NCBI RefSeq assembly: GCF_018531465.1
Contig: NZ_JAHDTF010000012.1
Coordinates: 62,001 to 126,000 of the forward strand
Reading direction: 5' to 3'
From: Sphaerisporangium fuscum
GTDB taxonomy: Bacteria; Actinomycetota; Actinomycetes; Streptosporangiales; Streptosporangiaceae
Length of the DNA stretch: 64,000 bases
Numbering within the stretch: the stretch's first letter is position 1; each line of letters opens with the position of its first letter. Position numbers and translations under genes: made by a program. A model generated the notes under the pieces. The model saw only the letters and a program-made list of their open reading frames with translations. It was not told the origin of the DNA and searched no databases. Positions 55,578 through 63,136 of this stretch are shown piece by piece.

Positions 55578-56267
55578 TCAGTCGAGGAGTTCGGGGGTGT
55601 CGGTGAGGGCGATGGCGATGTGCTCCATGCAGGCGTGACCGGCTCGTTCGGCGGCGGCCGCGTCGCCGGAGGCGATGGCGCGGGCGATCGCGTCGTGCGG
55701 GATGTGGCCGTTCTCCAGCGGCGCGCCCGCGGCGGCGATGCTCGCGCGCAGCGCCGCCGAGAAGTCCTTGTAGAGCTCGATGAGGACACGGTTGTGCGTG
55801 GCCTCGACCACCGCCACGTGGAAGGCGAGGTCGGCCTCCACGAAGGCCTCGACCTCGGCCTCGGCCCAGGCCTGCTCACGCCGCAGCAGCGCCGCCTCGA
55901 TCAGCTCGATGTCCCCGGCCGTGCGCCGGACGGCCGCGAGCTTGGCGGCCTCCACCTCCAGCGCCCGCCGCACCTCGAGGATCTCGAGGTGCTCGGCGGT
56001 GCGCAGGCGGCGGGCCATGGCGCCCGAGAGCTCGCTGGTGGCTCGGACGTAGGTGCCGTCGCCCTGACGGCACTCCAGCAGACCTGCGTGGGTGAGCGCG
56101 CGCACGGCCTCGCGCACGGTGTTACGGCCCACGCCGAGCTGCTCGGCGAGCACCGTCTCCGTTGGGATCTTGGCGTGCAGCTGCCAGGACCCCGAGGTGA
56201 TCTGCTCCTTGAGCTGGTCGATCACCTGGTCGACGAGGGAAGCCCGCTGAGCCGTACGCAGACTCAC
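55578..56267 (-). CDS. GntR-family regulator, FadR subfamily (FCD domain)
   Basis: 229 residues. N-terminal winged helix (LVDQVIDQLKEQITSGSWQLHAKIPTETVLAEQLGVGRNTVREAVRALTHAGLLE; recognition helix GRNTVREAVRAL) and an all-helical FCD domain (about 85-225) with metal-binding D..FH (ADLAFHVAVVEATHN) and later His. FadR-type regulators sense small organic acids. A strong inverted repeat lies just upstream, so autoregulation is likely. No obvious target gene in the window. Confidence 0.88.
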   Translation of the reverse strand: MSLRTAQRASLVDQVIDQLKEQITSGSWQLHAKIPTETVLAEQLGVGRNTVREAVRALTHAGLLECRQGDGTYVRATSELSGAMARRLRTAEHLEILEVRRALEVEAAKLAAVRRTAGDIELIEAALLRREQAWAEAEVEAFVEADLAFHVAVVEATHNRVLIELYKDFSAALRASIAAAGAPLENGHIPHDAIARAIASGDAAAAERAGHACMEHIAIALTDTPELLD

Positions 56268-56287
56268 AGTCTGCCTCCTCCGGAGAA

Positions 56288-56316
56288 ACCAATCATCCTA
56301 CAAGTCAATGATTGGT
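56288..56316. promoter_or_regulatory. Inverted repeat, probable GntR operator
   Basis: ACCAATCAT (56288-56296), 11-base spacer, ATGATTGGT (56308-56316), a perfect 9-bp dyad 21 bases before the GntR gene start. Confidence 0.65.
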
Positions 56317-56371
56317 CGACTTTAATTATTCCGGAGTCCCCTCGCCAAATCCGGTGGTCAGCGAGGGGGGC

Positions 56372-57709
56372 CTACCGTGCGAAAACCGTGGACGTGACGG
56401 TGCCTGCGACGGTCGACCTGACTCCGACCGCTTCGAGAGCCCTACGATACGCGCCGGTCTGCTGCTCGCGATGACCGGCCCTGCCCCACAGATCGCCCAG
56501 CTGACGCCACGCCGCCGCGGTCTCCCGGTCGCGGATCGCCCCCGCCGCCGGCACCGCCGAAAGGACGGCCTCGGCACGCTTGAGCGTCGTGACCGCGTCC
56601 TGGTCGGACCGTGCCAAAGCGACTTCGGCCCGCACCAGGTGGGCCGAGGCGGCCAGGGAAGAGGGCTCGCCGGTGAGCAGTTCGAGAGCCTGGCCGGCCA
56701 GTTCCTCGGCGCTGTTCGGGTCGCCCGTGCGAAGGCGGACGCGGGCCAGCACCAGCAGGCTGCGACCGTGCTCCATCGTCTCGGCCGACAGGGCCGAGAA
56801 GACGTCGCTCGCGCGACTGACGAGCTCGTCGATCTCGTGGACGTCGCCGTCGGCCGTGGCCGCGGTGATCTCGGCCCAGCGCATGGCGATCTTCGCCATC
56901 TGGACCGCGATGCGGGCGGGACGACCGGCGGAGATGGCGTCGTCGGCGAACTGCACGGCGAGCGCGGAGTCCTCGCCCTCGGCGGCCGAGATGCTGGCCT
57001 GCCAGAGCGAAAGGATCTCGGTCGTGCGGTCGACGGGCACCGGCACACCGGTCGCGGCGAGGACCTGCTCGACGTACGGCTGCCCGATCCCGGCGTCGGC
57101 CAGCGCCGCCGCCAGCTCGACGGCCACCTCGCCGTGCACGAGCGAGAGCCTCGTCACCTGCTCCAGCGCCTTGGTGCCGAGGTCGCGGGCGCGCATGACG
57201 TCACCCGCCCGGTGGTAGCACCGGCACAGCGCCACCGTGAGCGGCACGTCGGCCAGCCGCTCGGGGTGGGCCGCGGCCTCGCGGCGCAGGCGCTCGTACG
57301 CCTCGACGGCCCGCCCAAGCTTGCCCTGGGCCTCAAGGGCCCGTGCGCGCCCGAGACGGGCGTGCGCGGCGAGGAGCGCGTTGTCCTCGCCCGCCGCCTT
57401 GACGATGTCACCGAAACGGTCGGCGGCGAGGGCCGCGTCACCGTGGTGAAGCTCCAGTTCGGCATGGCGCAGCCCGAGCTCGGTGTCGATGCGCTGGCGC
57501 GGCTCGATCCCGTGGAGGAGAAACTCGGTGGTGCATCCAAGACGCTCGGCGAGCAGGCGGGCGACCACCGGCGTGGGCGTGCGCTTGCCGGACTCGATGA
57601 GAGAGACGTAACTGTCGGAGAGGTCCGGTCCGGCCAACTGGGCCTGAGACATTCGCCTGCTCAGTCGCAGTCCGCGGACGCGGTCACCGATGGTTCCCTG
57701 ACTCGGCAT
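56372..57709 (-). CDS. XRE-family regulator with TPR-like helical repeats
   Basis: 445 residues from ATG 57709 (MPSQGTIGDRVRGLRLSRRMSQ). N-terminal Cro/CI helix-turn-helix (about 5-62; MSQAQLAGPDLSDSYVSLIESGKRTPTP). The rest is about 380 residues of helical hairpins of TPR type (ALLAAHARLGRARALEAQGKLGRAVEAYERLR..., and a final WRQLGDLWGRAGHREQQTGAYRRALEAVGV). This architecture is widespread in actinomycetes and resembles peptide-responsive RRNPP-like regulators, though their ligands are unknown here. No clear operon partner. Confidence 0.85.
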   Translation of the reverse strand: MPSQGTIGDRVRGLRLSRRMSQAQLAGPDLSDSYVSLIESGKRTPTPVVARLLAERLGCTTEFLLHGIEPRQRIDTELGLRHAELELHHGDAALAADRFGDIVKAAGEDNALLAAHARLGRARALEAQGKLGRAVEAYERLRREAAAHPERLADVPLTVALCRCYHRAGDVMRARDLGTKALEQVTRLSLVHGEVAVELAAALADAGIGQPYVEQVLAATGVPVPVDRTTEILSLWQASISAAEGEDSALAVQFADDAISAGRPARIAVQMAKIAMRWAEITAATADGDVHEIDELVSRASDVFSALSAETMEHGRSLLVLARVRLRTGDPNSAEELAGQALELLTGEPSSLAASAHLVRAEVALARSDQDAVTTLKRAEAVLSAVPAAGAIRDRETAAAWRQLGDLWGRAGHREQQTGAYRRALEAVGVRSTVAGTVTSTVFAR

Positions 57710-57790
57710 GTGATCTCTTAGGGCGGGGATATGGTCAATGGTTCCGCCATGATGGCACGAAGCAGCCGAAACGGGTATACCCACGTCAAG

Positions 57791-57827
57791 AATCCCGAGG
57801 GAGAAGTGTGTCTCACCCCTCGGGATT
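57791..57827. terminator. Terminator after the PH-domain gene
   Basis: AATCCCGAGGG (57791-57801) pairs with CCCTCGGGATT (57817-57827); the 15-base loop can pair further. Lies 15 bases past the PH gene stop. Confidence 0.75.
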
Positions 57828-57842
57828 CAGGACGAAACTGGA

Positions 57843-58370
57843 CTAATCATCGTCGTCAGAGCCGGGAAAGAGCATCTGACAGACCTCGAGGTACAGGGTC
57901 TCGGGATAGGGGATGTAGGTGACCGTCGAAAGGGCCTGATCTTGACCGGCCGACTCCAGGACGAACTCGCCGTAGCCGAGAAGGCGGCCGAGGAGGGATC
58001 GCTGGAAACTCATGTCGGTGACCTTGCCGAGTGGCATCATCGCCACTCGGCGAGTTATCAGACCGGTTGTCAAGAGCATCCGTTTGGATGTCACGACGAA
58101 GTAGTCGACCGACCACTCGGCTACCTTCCACACGAAGCGGATCAGTAGGAGCAGCCAGGCCCACCACACGATGACGAGAGCCTGTGACCCTTGGTTCTCG
58201 CCGAGCCATTTGCTCAGCAGCCCCGCGAGGACCAGGCCGCCGAAGACCTCGGCGACCGGCCGTAACAGCACCGCTGGATGGCGCCGTACCATGATGACTT
58301 GGTGTTCGTGGGGGAGCAGGTAACGATTGACCGACGACGGAGCAGAGTCGCCGTGGGTCACAAGCCTCAT
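57843..58370 (-). CDS. PH-domain (bPH2/DUF304) membrane protein
   Basis: 175 residues. Two transmembrane helices (about 38-55 and 66-84) followed by a bPH2 domain (VDYFVVTSKRMLLTTGLITRRVAMMPLGKVTDM-type beta strands; SLLGRLLGYGEFVLESAGQDQALS). These small bacterial PH-like proteins are widespread and of unknown function. The ATG overlaps the stop of a 52-residue gene upstream (ATGA), so the pair is translationally coupled. Confidence 0.85.
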   Translation of the reverse strand: MRLVTHGDSAPSSVNRYLLPHEHQVIMVRRHPAVLLRPVAEVFGGLVLAGLLSKWLGENQGSQALVIVWWAWLLLLIRFVWKVAEWSVDYFVVTSKRMLLTTGLITRRVAMMPLGKVTDMSFQRSLLGRLLGYGEFVLESAGQDQALSTVTYIPYPETLYLEVCQMLFPGSDDDD

Positions 58371-58525
58371 GTGAGCTTCGCGACGAATACGGCCAGCGAA
58401 TCCGCGGCGTTCACCACAGTGTTCATTGCCCCCTGGACTGCGCTTGCCGCGTCAGCCGGTCTGGTGAACAGGTAGAAAGCCACAAACGCGATGGCTGTGT
58501 ACGTAAGAACCTTCTTGACCTGCAC
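58367..58525 (-). CDS. Small membrane/secreted protein coupled to the PH-domain gene
   Basis: 52 residues, below usual gene-finder limits. GTG at 58525 with GGAGG 5 bases upstream; the stop TGA overlaps the ATG of the PH gene (ATGA). One hydrophobic helix (KKVLTYTAIAFVAFYLF) and then RPADAASAVQGAM-type sequence suggest a signal or anchor followed by a short amphipathic tail. Strong ribosome-binding site and coupling support it as real. Function unknown; it probably works with the PH-domain protein. Confidence 0.75.
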   Translation of the reverse strand: MQVKKVLTYTAIAFVAFYLFTRPADAASAVQGAMNTVVNAADSLAVFVAKLT

Positions 58526-58641
58526 TGCCGCCTCCGTTTAACCACTCACCCACTGCACCCACCGTATACATTACCCAGCCCTTTGGCTCGGTAAAGCGCA
58601 TCCCGACCCCACAGTATGTAGGGGTATGGATGTGATGTGCG

Positions 58642-58860
58642 TCACCCCTGCTCGTCGGTCACCGTGGCCAGCACCTGAAGGTGCTTGCGCGCGATGCGTT
58701 CGACCAGGCTGGGGTACGCATGACCCGTGACTTCCATCGCGCCGTGATGGGCGGCTGCGATGCAGCGCGTCACCGTCGCGGCGGGATGGACCCCGGCGAA
58801 CTCGACCTTAAGCACGGTCTCGACCTGTGTATAGGCGTCAATGTCCGGCAGATGGTCCAT
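58642..58860 (-). CDS. Small three-helix-bundle dimerisation-type protein
   Basis: 72 residues. Helical throughout (VETVLKVEFAG, TVTRCIAAAHHGA, YPSLVERIARKHL), resembling the actinobacterial family annotated as three-helix bundle dimerisation domain proteins (pattern ...RL...FP......V...V..A...F........LVER.AR). Role unknown. Single gene between the PH pair and upp. Confidence 0.6.
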   Translation of the reverse strand: MDHLPDIDAYTQVETVLKVEFAGVHPAATVTRCIAAAHHGAMEVTGHAYPSLVERIARKHLQVLATVTDEQG

Positions 58861-58985
58861 AGCTCTCCCAGGTGTGCGTCCTCGGTCTTTTGACGAACCG
58901 GAACCTTGTCGTCACTGAGAGTACCCGTCGAAGCACACTTTGTAACAAGACGACGGTCAACCTGGGGAAGAAAGAGGAAAAGGAA

Positions 58986-59624
58986 TCAGACGACGCCGTA
59001 GAGGCGGTCCCCCGCGTCGCCGAGTCCCGGCACGATATATCCGTTCTCGTTCAGCCGCTCATCCAGGGACGCGGTGACCACCCGCACCGGGCTGCCGGAG
59101 TCCCCGAACACCTTCTCCATGTACGCCAGGCCCTCAGGGGCCGCGAGCAGGCAGATGGCCGTGACGTCCTCGGCGCCCCGGTCGAACAGCAGCTGGACCG
59201 CCGCGGCGAGGGTGCCGCCGGTGGCCAGCATGGGGTCGAGGACGTAGCACTGCCGGCCGGACAGATCTTCCGGCAGGCGGGTGGCGTAGGTCTGGGCCTT
59301 GAGGGTGCCCTCGTCGCGGATCATCCCGAGGAAGCCGACCTCGGCGGTGGGCAGCAGCCGGGTCATGCCGTCGAGCATGCCGAGGCCGGCACGCAGGATC
59401 GGGACGACCAGCGGCACGGGCCGCGCGAGCCGTACGCCGTGGGCCGGGGCGACCGGGGTCTCGACCGTCACGTCGGTCACCCGGACGTCACGGGTGGCCT
59501 CGTAGGCCAGCAGCGTGACGAGCTCGTCGGCGAGCCGGCGGAACGTGGGGGAGTCGGTACGCACATCCCGCAGCGTGGTCAGCTTGTGGGCGACGAGCGG
59601 GTGGTCGACGACGAGGGTCTTCAT
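58986..59624 (-). CDS. upp: Uracil phosphoribosyltransferase
   Basis: 212 residues. Converts uracil and PRPP to UMP in pyrimidine salvage. Visible: the N-terminal [25 protein letters not shown], the PRPP loop [11 protein letters not shown] and the C-terminal [15 protein letters not shown] at 59624 begins at the family start; earlier in-frame codons are not conserved. Adjacent to the tadA cluster in the opposite direction, as usual in actinomycetes. Confidence 0.95.
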   Translation of the reverse strand: MKTLVVDHPLVAHKLTTLRDVRTDSPTFRRLADELVTLLAYEATRDVRVTDVTVETPVAPAHGVRLARPVPLVVPILRAGLGMLDGMTRLLPTAEVGFLGMIRDEGTLKAQTYATRLPEDLSGRQCYVLDPMLATGGTLAAAVQLLFDRGAEDVTAICLLAAPEGLAYMEKVFGDSGSPVRVVTASLDERLNENGYIVPGLGDAGDRLYGVV

Positions 59625-59801
59625 GCCTGGTAACGGTAGCTGCTGTAGTGGGGTAAAAGGTACGACCAGGCCGGTAACGGCCATCACACTAAGCTGGACC
59701 CCGTGTCTCCCTCTTTGATCACAGTTTGCCAGAGAGGCCTACGGGGACAGCGTGATTCTGGGAGCATTACCAACTGTAAGAACCGCGTCGGTGGGGTGAA
59801 G

Positions 59802-60290
59802 ATGACAGACGTAGACGCTCTTGACTTCGCCATCGTGGTGTACCGCGAGGACGACCGCTGGGAAGCCGAGATGCTGCCGGTGGGTCTCACGGCCGATCTC
59901 CATGGCCTGATCCACGCCCTTCGCCAGCAGCCCAGCATGGGCGCCACGATTGGCCTCGTCGCGGTGGGGGATGACTTCTTCGTGGCACTACGGGTGTTCG
60001 GCGAGCGCGTCGACGTCTTCCTCTCCGACATCACCGCGTCCTGGGACTGGCCCCTGGCCCAGCAGGTCCTCGAGTACCTCGACGTCCCGGTGCCCGAAGA
60101 GGAGGAGCTCGACATGGTGCTCCCTGCGGGAGACCTGTCGATCTTCTCCGATCTGGGGCTGGACGAGATGGAACTCGGCGCACTCTCCGGCGATCTCGAA
60201 CTGCTTCCTGATGAGGTGCTTTCCAGCATCGCAGCACGGCTCGGGTTCTCCCAGCCGTTTGAACGTGCCGTCGACTCAGCCATCGGCTGA
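59802..60290 (+). CDS. tRNA adenosine deaminase-associated protein, first paralogue
   Basis: 162 residues, very acidic. ATG at 59802; an upstream GTG (59796) is possible. Belongs to the conserved actinobacterial family linked to tadA. The C-terminal half (VPEEEELDMVLPAGDLSIFSDLG, then LPDEVLSSIAARLGF) is clearly shared with the next gene. No enzyme motif seen. Gap to the paralogue is 17 bases: operon with the paralogue and tadA. Biochemical role unknown. Confidence 0.8.
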   Translation: MTDVDALDFAIVVYREDDRWEAEMLPVGLTADLHGLIHALRQQPSMGATIGLVAVGDDFFVALRVFGERVDVFLSDITASWDWPLAQQVLEYLDVPVPEEEELDMVLPAGDLSIFSDLGLDEMELGALSGDLELLPDEVLSSIAARLGFSQPFERAVDSAIG

Positions 60291-60307
60291 CCTCGGGAGC
60301 CCCGATC

Positions 60308-60799
60308 ATGCCCTCGAGACCAACAAACAGCGCTCTGTTCGCCGCGGCCTTCGTCCGTACGCCCAGCGGGTGGAACGGCGCGGAGGTCGATCTCTCGAAC
60401 GCCGAGATCGCCGACGACCTCGGCGACGCCGTGCAGGAGAGCCTCGGTCTGCAAGGCGACGAGCTCGCCCTGCTCTGCGTCGAGGTGGAGGACGAGTGGT
60501 TCGCCATCGTCCGCTACGACGACGATGCCGAGCCGCGTGTGTTCCTCTCCGACGCGCACGCCGCGGCGAACGACTCCCTCGGCGAGCTCTTCACCGAGCT
60601 GGCCGGTGTCGTGGTGCCCGACAAGGAATCCGACCTCGGTGTCCGGCCCGCGGGTGACTTCGACCTGCTGAGCGACCTCGGGGTCTCCTCGGAGGAGCTG
60701 CTGGAGCTCAGCATGGAAGAAGGTGTACTGCCCGCCGACACCCTGTCGGTGATCGCGGAGAAGCTCTCCTTCGCCGACGAGCTCGACCGGCTCCACTAG
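60308..60799 (+). CDS. tRNA adenosine deaminase-associated protein, second paralogue
   Basis: 163 residues, very acidic. Shares with the first paralogue the RVFLSD motif, PAGDFDLLSDLG and LPADTLSVIAEKLSF, but its N-terminal half has a different start (ALFAAAFVRTPSGWNGAEVDLS). ATG at 60308. tadA begins 18 bases downstream. The duplication within the tadA operon suggests the two proteins may form a heteromer; that is inference. Confidence 0.8.
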   Translation: MPSRPTNSALFAAAFVRTPSGWNGAEVDLSNAEIADDLGDAVQESLGLQGDELALLCVEVEDEWFAIVRYDDDAEPRVFLSDAHAAANDSLGELFTELAGVVVPDKESDLGVRPAGDFDLLSDLGVSSEELLELSMEEGVLPADTLSVIAEKLSFADELDRLH

Positions 60800-60817
60800 C
60801 CCTCGTCCCGCGGTCCC

Positions 60818-61279
60818 TTGAACGGCAGGTCCTTCGAGCACGCCATGCGGCTCGCGCTCGCGCAGGCCGCGGACGCGGGCCGGCGCGGTGACGTGCCCGT
60901 CGGGGCCGTGGTCGTCGGACCCGAGGGCGAGGTGCTCGCCGCGGCAGGCAACGATCGCGAGGCGAGCGGCGATCCGACCGCCCACGCGGAGGTCCTCGCC
61001 CTGCGGGAGGCCGCCCGCGTGCGGGGCGAGTGGCGCCTGGCGGGCTGCACGCTGGTGGTGACGCTGGAGCCGTGCACGATGTGCGCCGGAGCCGCGGTCC
61101 TCGCGCGGGTCGACCGGGTCGTCTACGGCGCCACCGACGACAAGGCCGGCGCGGTGGGCTCGCTGTGGGACGTCGTACGCGACCGGCGGCTCAACCACCG
61201 TCCGGAGGTGGTCCTGGGCGTGCTCGCCGAGGAGTGCTCGGCCGTGCTGAAGGACTTCTTCTCAGGCCGTCGCCCATGA
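60818..61279 (+). CDS. tadA: tRNA-specific adenosine deaminase TadA
   Basis: 153 residues. Deaminates A34 of tRNA-Arg(ACG) to inosine. Zinc-deaminase motifs AHAEVLAL (His, catalytic Glu) and PCTMCAGA (two Cys) are intact; the VVYGATDDKAGAVGS loop is typical of TadA rather than cytidine deaminases. The TTG at 60818 is the longest family-consistent start; ATG at 60845 is an alternative. Third gene of the operon, followed by tRNA-Ser. Confidence 0.93.
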   Translation: MNGRSFEHAMRLALAQAADAGRRGDVPVGAVVVGPEGEVLAAAGNDREASGDPTAHAEVLALREAARVRGEWRLAGCTLVVTLEPCTMCAGAAVLARVDRVVYGATDDKAGAVGSLWDVVRDRRLNHRPEVVLGVLAEECSAVLKDFFSGRRP

Positions 61280-61351
61280 ACTTCGCTCTTCTTCGCATAC
61301 CGGACACTTCTGATGCGCGAACAGGGCCGCGGATCCGGTAGGCTGCTCGGC

Positions 61352-61441
61352 GGTGGAGTCGCCTAGTGGCCGAGGGCGCACGCCTCGAAAGCGTGTGATG
61401 GGGCAACTCATCCGTGGGTTCAAATCCCACCTCCACCGCCA
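61352..61441 (+). tRNA. tRNA-Ser (anticodon CGA)
   Basis: Class II tRNA with a long variable arm. Acceptor stem GGTGGAG (61352-61358) pairs with CTCCACC (61431-61437), discriminator G (61438), and an encoded CCA (61439-61441). The anticodon stem-loop CACGC-CTCGAAA-GCGTG gives CGA, reading UCG. Acceptor, anticodon loop and variable arm are well formed. Confidence 0.97.
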
Positions 61442-61444
61442 CCC

Positions 61445-61484
61445 AAGGGGCCCTTGGACCGCTCAGCCGGTCCAAGGGCCCCTT
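61445..61484. terminator. Bidirectional terminator after tRNA-Ser
   Basis: Perfect 16-bp stem, 61445-61460 with 61469-61484, 8-base loop. Lies between the tRNA and the convergent GNAT gene. Confidence 0.9.
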
Positions 61485-61506
61485 GTCATGTGCGGCCAGG
61501 CTCTGC

Positions 61507-62028
61507 CTACAGATCGCGAAACGGCTTGGCGTAGGTGAATTCGCCGCGCATCCCCGGCTCGTACGCCGTCAGCGTGCGCGCCTGGAAGTGCGATCGCCAG
61601 CCGGGAACCGGCGGCGTGATGCCGTATTCCTCGGCCGGCCGGAAACCGAACAGCGGGTAGTAGTCGGTGTGCCCCAGCAACACCACCAGAGGCTCGCCGA
61701 GCGCGTCCGCGGCCCCCAGCACGGCGTGCATGAGGGCGTGGCCGACCCCCTGCCGCTGGAACGCCGGAAGCACCCCGAGGGGGCCGAGGCCGAGTGCCGG
61801 GGTCGTCCCCACCGTGGCCCGGGTGCAGACGACATGACCCACGACGGCGCCGTCCCGGCCGACGGCCACCAGGGACAGCTCCGGAATCCAAGCGTCACAG
61901 GCCCGGAGGTCGTCGACCAGGCCGGCCTCCACGGGGATCTGGCCGGGTGACGCCGCGCCGGCGAAGGCGGCGGCGTGGACGTCGTGGATGGCCGGGACAT
62001 CGGCTTTGGACTCGCGTCGTACGAACAT
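61507..62028 (-). CDS. GNAT-family N-acetyltransferase (YhbS-like)
   Basis: 173 residues from ATG 62028. GNAT core: VGHVVCTRATV, the acetyl-CoA loop LPAFQRQGVGHALM (Q/R-x-x-G-x-G/A), and VLLGHTDYYPLFGFRPA, a signature of the YhbS/COG3153 group. Substrate unknown, small amine or protein N-terminus. The gap after it, 62029-62348, is AT-richer than the rest and carries only the promoter/leader of the next gene. Confidence 0.85.
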   Translation of the reverse strand: MFVRRESKADVPAIHDVHAAAFAGAASPGQIPVEAGLVDDLRACDAWIPELSLVAVGRDGAVVGHVVCTRATVGTTPALGLGPLGVLPAFQRQGVGHALMHAVLGAADALGEPLVVLLGHTDYYPLFGFRPAEEYGITPPVPGWRSHFQARTLTAYEPGMRGEFTYAKPFRDL

Positions 62029-62348
62029 CCGGCCAGCATCCCCAGCCTGGGCAAAGCGTGTCAATTGAATAATCGACCCTCATGCCGCGGCGCGTGGTCT
62101 GAAACCCCGGCGGTTTCCCTGAATCGGAAGATATCCGGCGCGGGAGAAATAGATAAATAAATGCGCCGTAGGGTTGAAATTACAGAACCAAGCCTTTGCC
62201 GCTTACCGGCTGCTCGCTTGATTTCGCCCAGTTAGGGTGAGATTTGTAGTTTCTCGCGGCGTTTTGGGCACCTCGAGTAACCAATGCGGCGCTCCGTCTG
62301 CCGGAGCCTCATCCCCGGCAGACCGTCTCGACAACGGAGTGATCTCTT

Positions 62349-62669
62349 ATGCTCAGACAAGTAATCGCCACCGGGTTCCTGGTGGCCTCCGCACTGGTCG
62401 GCCCGGGAGCACTGGCGATGCACTCCGCCAGCGCGTCGACCTCCGCTCCCGCTTCCGTGGTCGCGGCCGCCCCCGGCACCGGCCAGCAGGGCAACGTCCG
62501 CTCCGACGACGGCCACCGGAAGAGGCACCACAAGCACAGGGGGCACCACAAGAGCCACCACCACAAGAGCCACCACAAGCGGCACCACCACAAGCGGCAC
62601 CACCACAAGAGCCACCACCACAAGAGTCACCACCACGGCAAGAGCCACCACCGCAGCAGCCGTTACTGA
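62349..62669 (+). CDS. Secreted histidine/lysine-rich repeat protein
   Basis: 106 residues. Sec signal peptide (MLRQVIATGFLVASALVGPGALA, cleavage near ALAMHSA), a short Ala/Ser linker, and about 55 residues made of HHHK, HHHKS and HHKR units with 25 histidines and many Lys/Arg, ending RSSRY. ATG preceded by GGAG. No family known to me; composition suggests metal or polyanion binding outside the cell. DNA repeats of CACCACAAG type (62521-62660) underlie it. Single gene followed by a hairpin. A long AT-rich leader may hold regulation I cannot identify. Confidence 0.8.
   Translation: MLRQVIATGFLVASALVGPGALAMHSASASTSAPASVVAAAPGTGQQGNVRSDDGHRKRHHKHRGHHKSHHHKSHHKRHHHKRHHHKSHHHKSHHHGKSHHRSSRY
62521..62660 (+). 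repeat. His/Lys codon repeats within the secreted protein gene
   Basis: Imperfect tandem array of CACCACAAG and CACCACCACAAG units joined by AGC (Ser) or CGG (Arg) codons. Such an array is prone to expansion or contraction. Confidence 0.8.
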
Positions 62670-62695
62670 GAACGGCGGCCGCCAGGCCCTTCTTC

Positions 62696-62727
62696 GTCGC
62701 CCCGGGAGGATCCCCTCGCGGGGCGAC
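62696..62727. terminator. Hairpin after the His/Lys-rich gene
   Basis: GTCGCCCC (62696-62703) pairs with GGGGCGAC (62720-62727); the loop GGGAGGATCCCCTCGC has an internal GGGA/TCCC stem. Between two convergent genes. Confidence 0.6.
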
Positions 62728-62749
62728 CCGCGCTGGTGCCGGAAAGTTC

Positions 62750-63067
62750 TCACATGGGAGAGGGCTCGTTCAGGGTGTCGACGTCGAGAACCCGGGCGTG
62801 GAGCACGGAACGCTGGTGGAGGGCGGCCCGGAGGGCACGGTGCAGGCCGTCCTCGAGGTAGAACTCGCCTCGCCACTGCACCACATGGGGAAAAAGATCG
62901 CCGTAGAACGTGGAGTCCTTGGCGAGCAGGGAATGCAGATCGAGCACCGCCTTCGTGGTGATCAATGAGTCGAGCCTGACCTGCCGAGGCGGTATCTGCG
63001 CCCATTCACGATGCGAGAGGCCGTGCTCGGGGTAAGGGCGCCCGTCGCCGATTGACTTGAAGATCAC
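62750..63067 (-). CDS. Conserved actinobacterial protein (VapB-like annotation family)
   Basis: 105 residues from GTG 63067 (VIFKSIGDGRPYPEHG). Close relatives across actinobacteria carry the same IPPRQVRLDSLITTKAVLDL, DSTFYGDLFPHVVQW and YLEDGLHRALRAAL segments and are sometimes called VapB-family antitoxins, but the fold and function are uncertain. The YLEDGLHRALRAAL helix resembles the NDGxHRxxA motif of ParB/Srx-like nucleases and CTPases, which makes a ParB-like fold an alternative. No toxin gene is adjacent. Confidence 0.7.
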   Translation of the reverse strand: MIFKSIGDGRPYPEHGLSHREWAQIPPRQVRLDSLITTKAVLDLHSLLAKDSTFYGDLFPHVVQWRGEFYLEDGLHRALRAALHQRSVLHARVLDVDTLNEPSPM

Positions 63068-63136
63068 CCCATTGAGTTTAAGAGAGTTTCCGAGTCTTCC
63101 CTGCTTCGGCGGCTCGATCACGAGCCGCCGAGCGGG

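Noticed and set aside
62521..62660. Possible CRISPR array
   Set aside because: Units are short, of unequal length and lie in frame in a His/Lys-rich coding sequence; no spacers and no cas genes.
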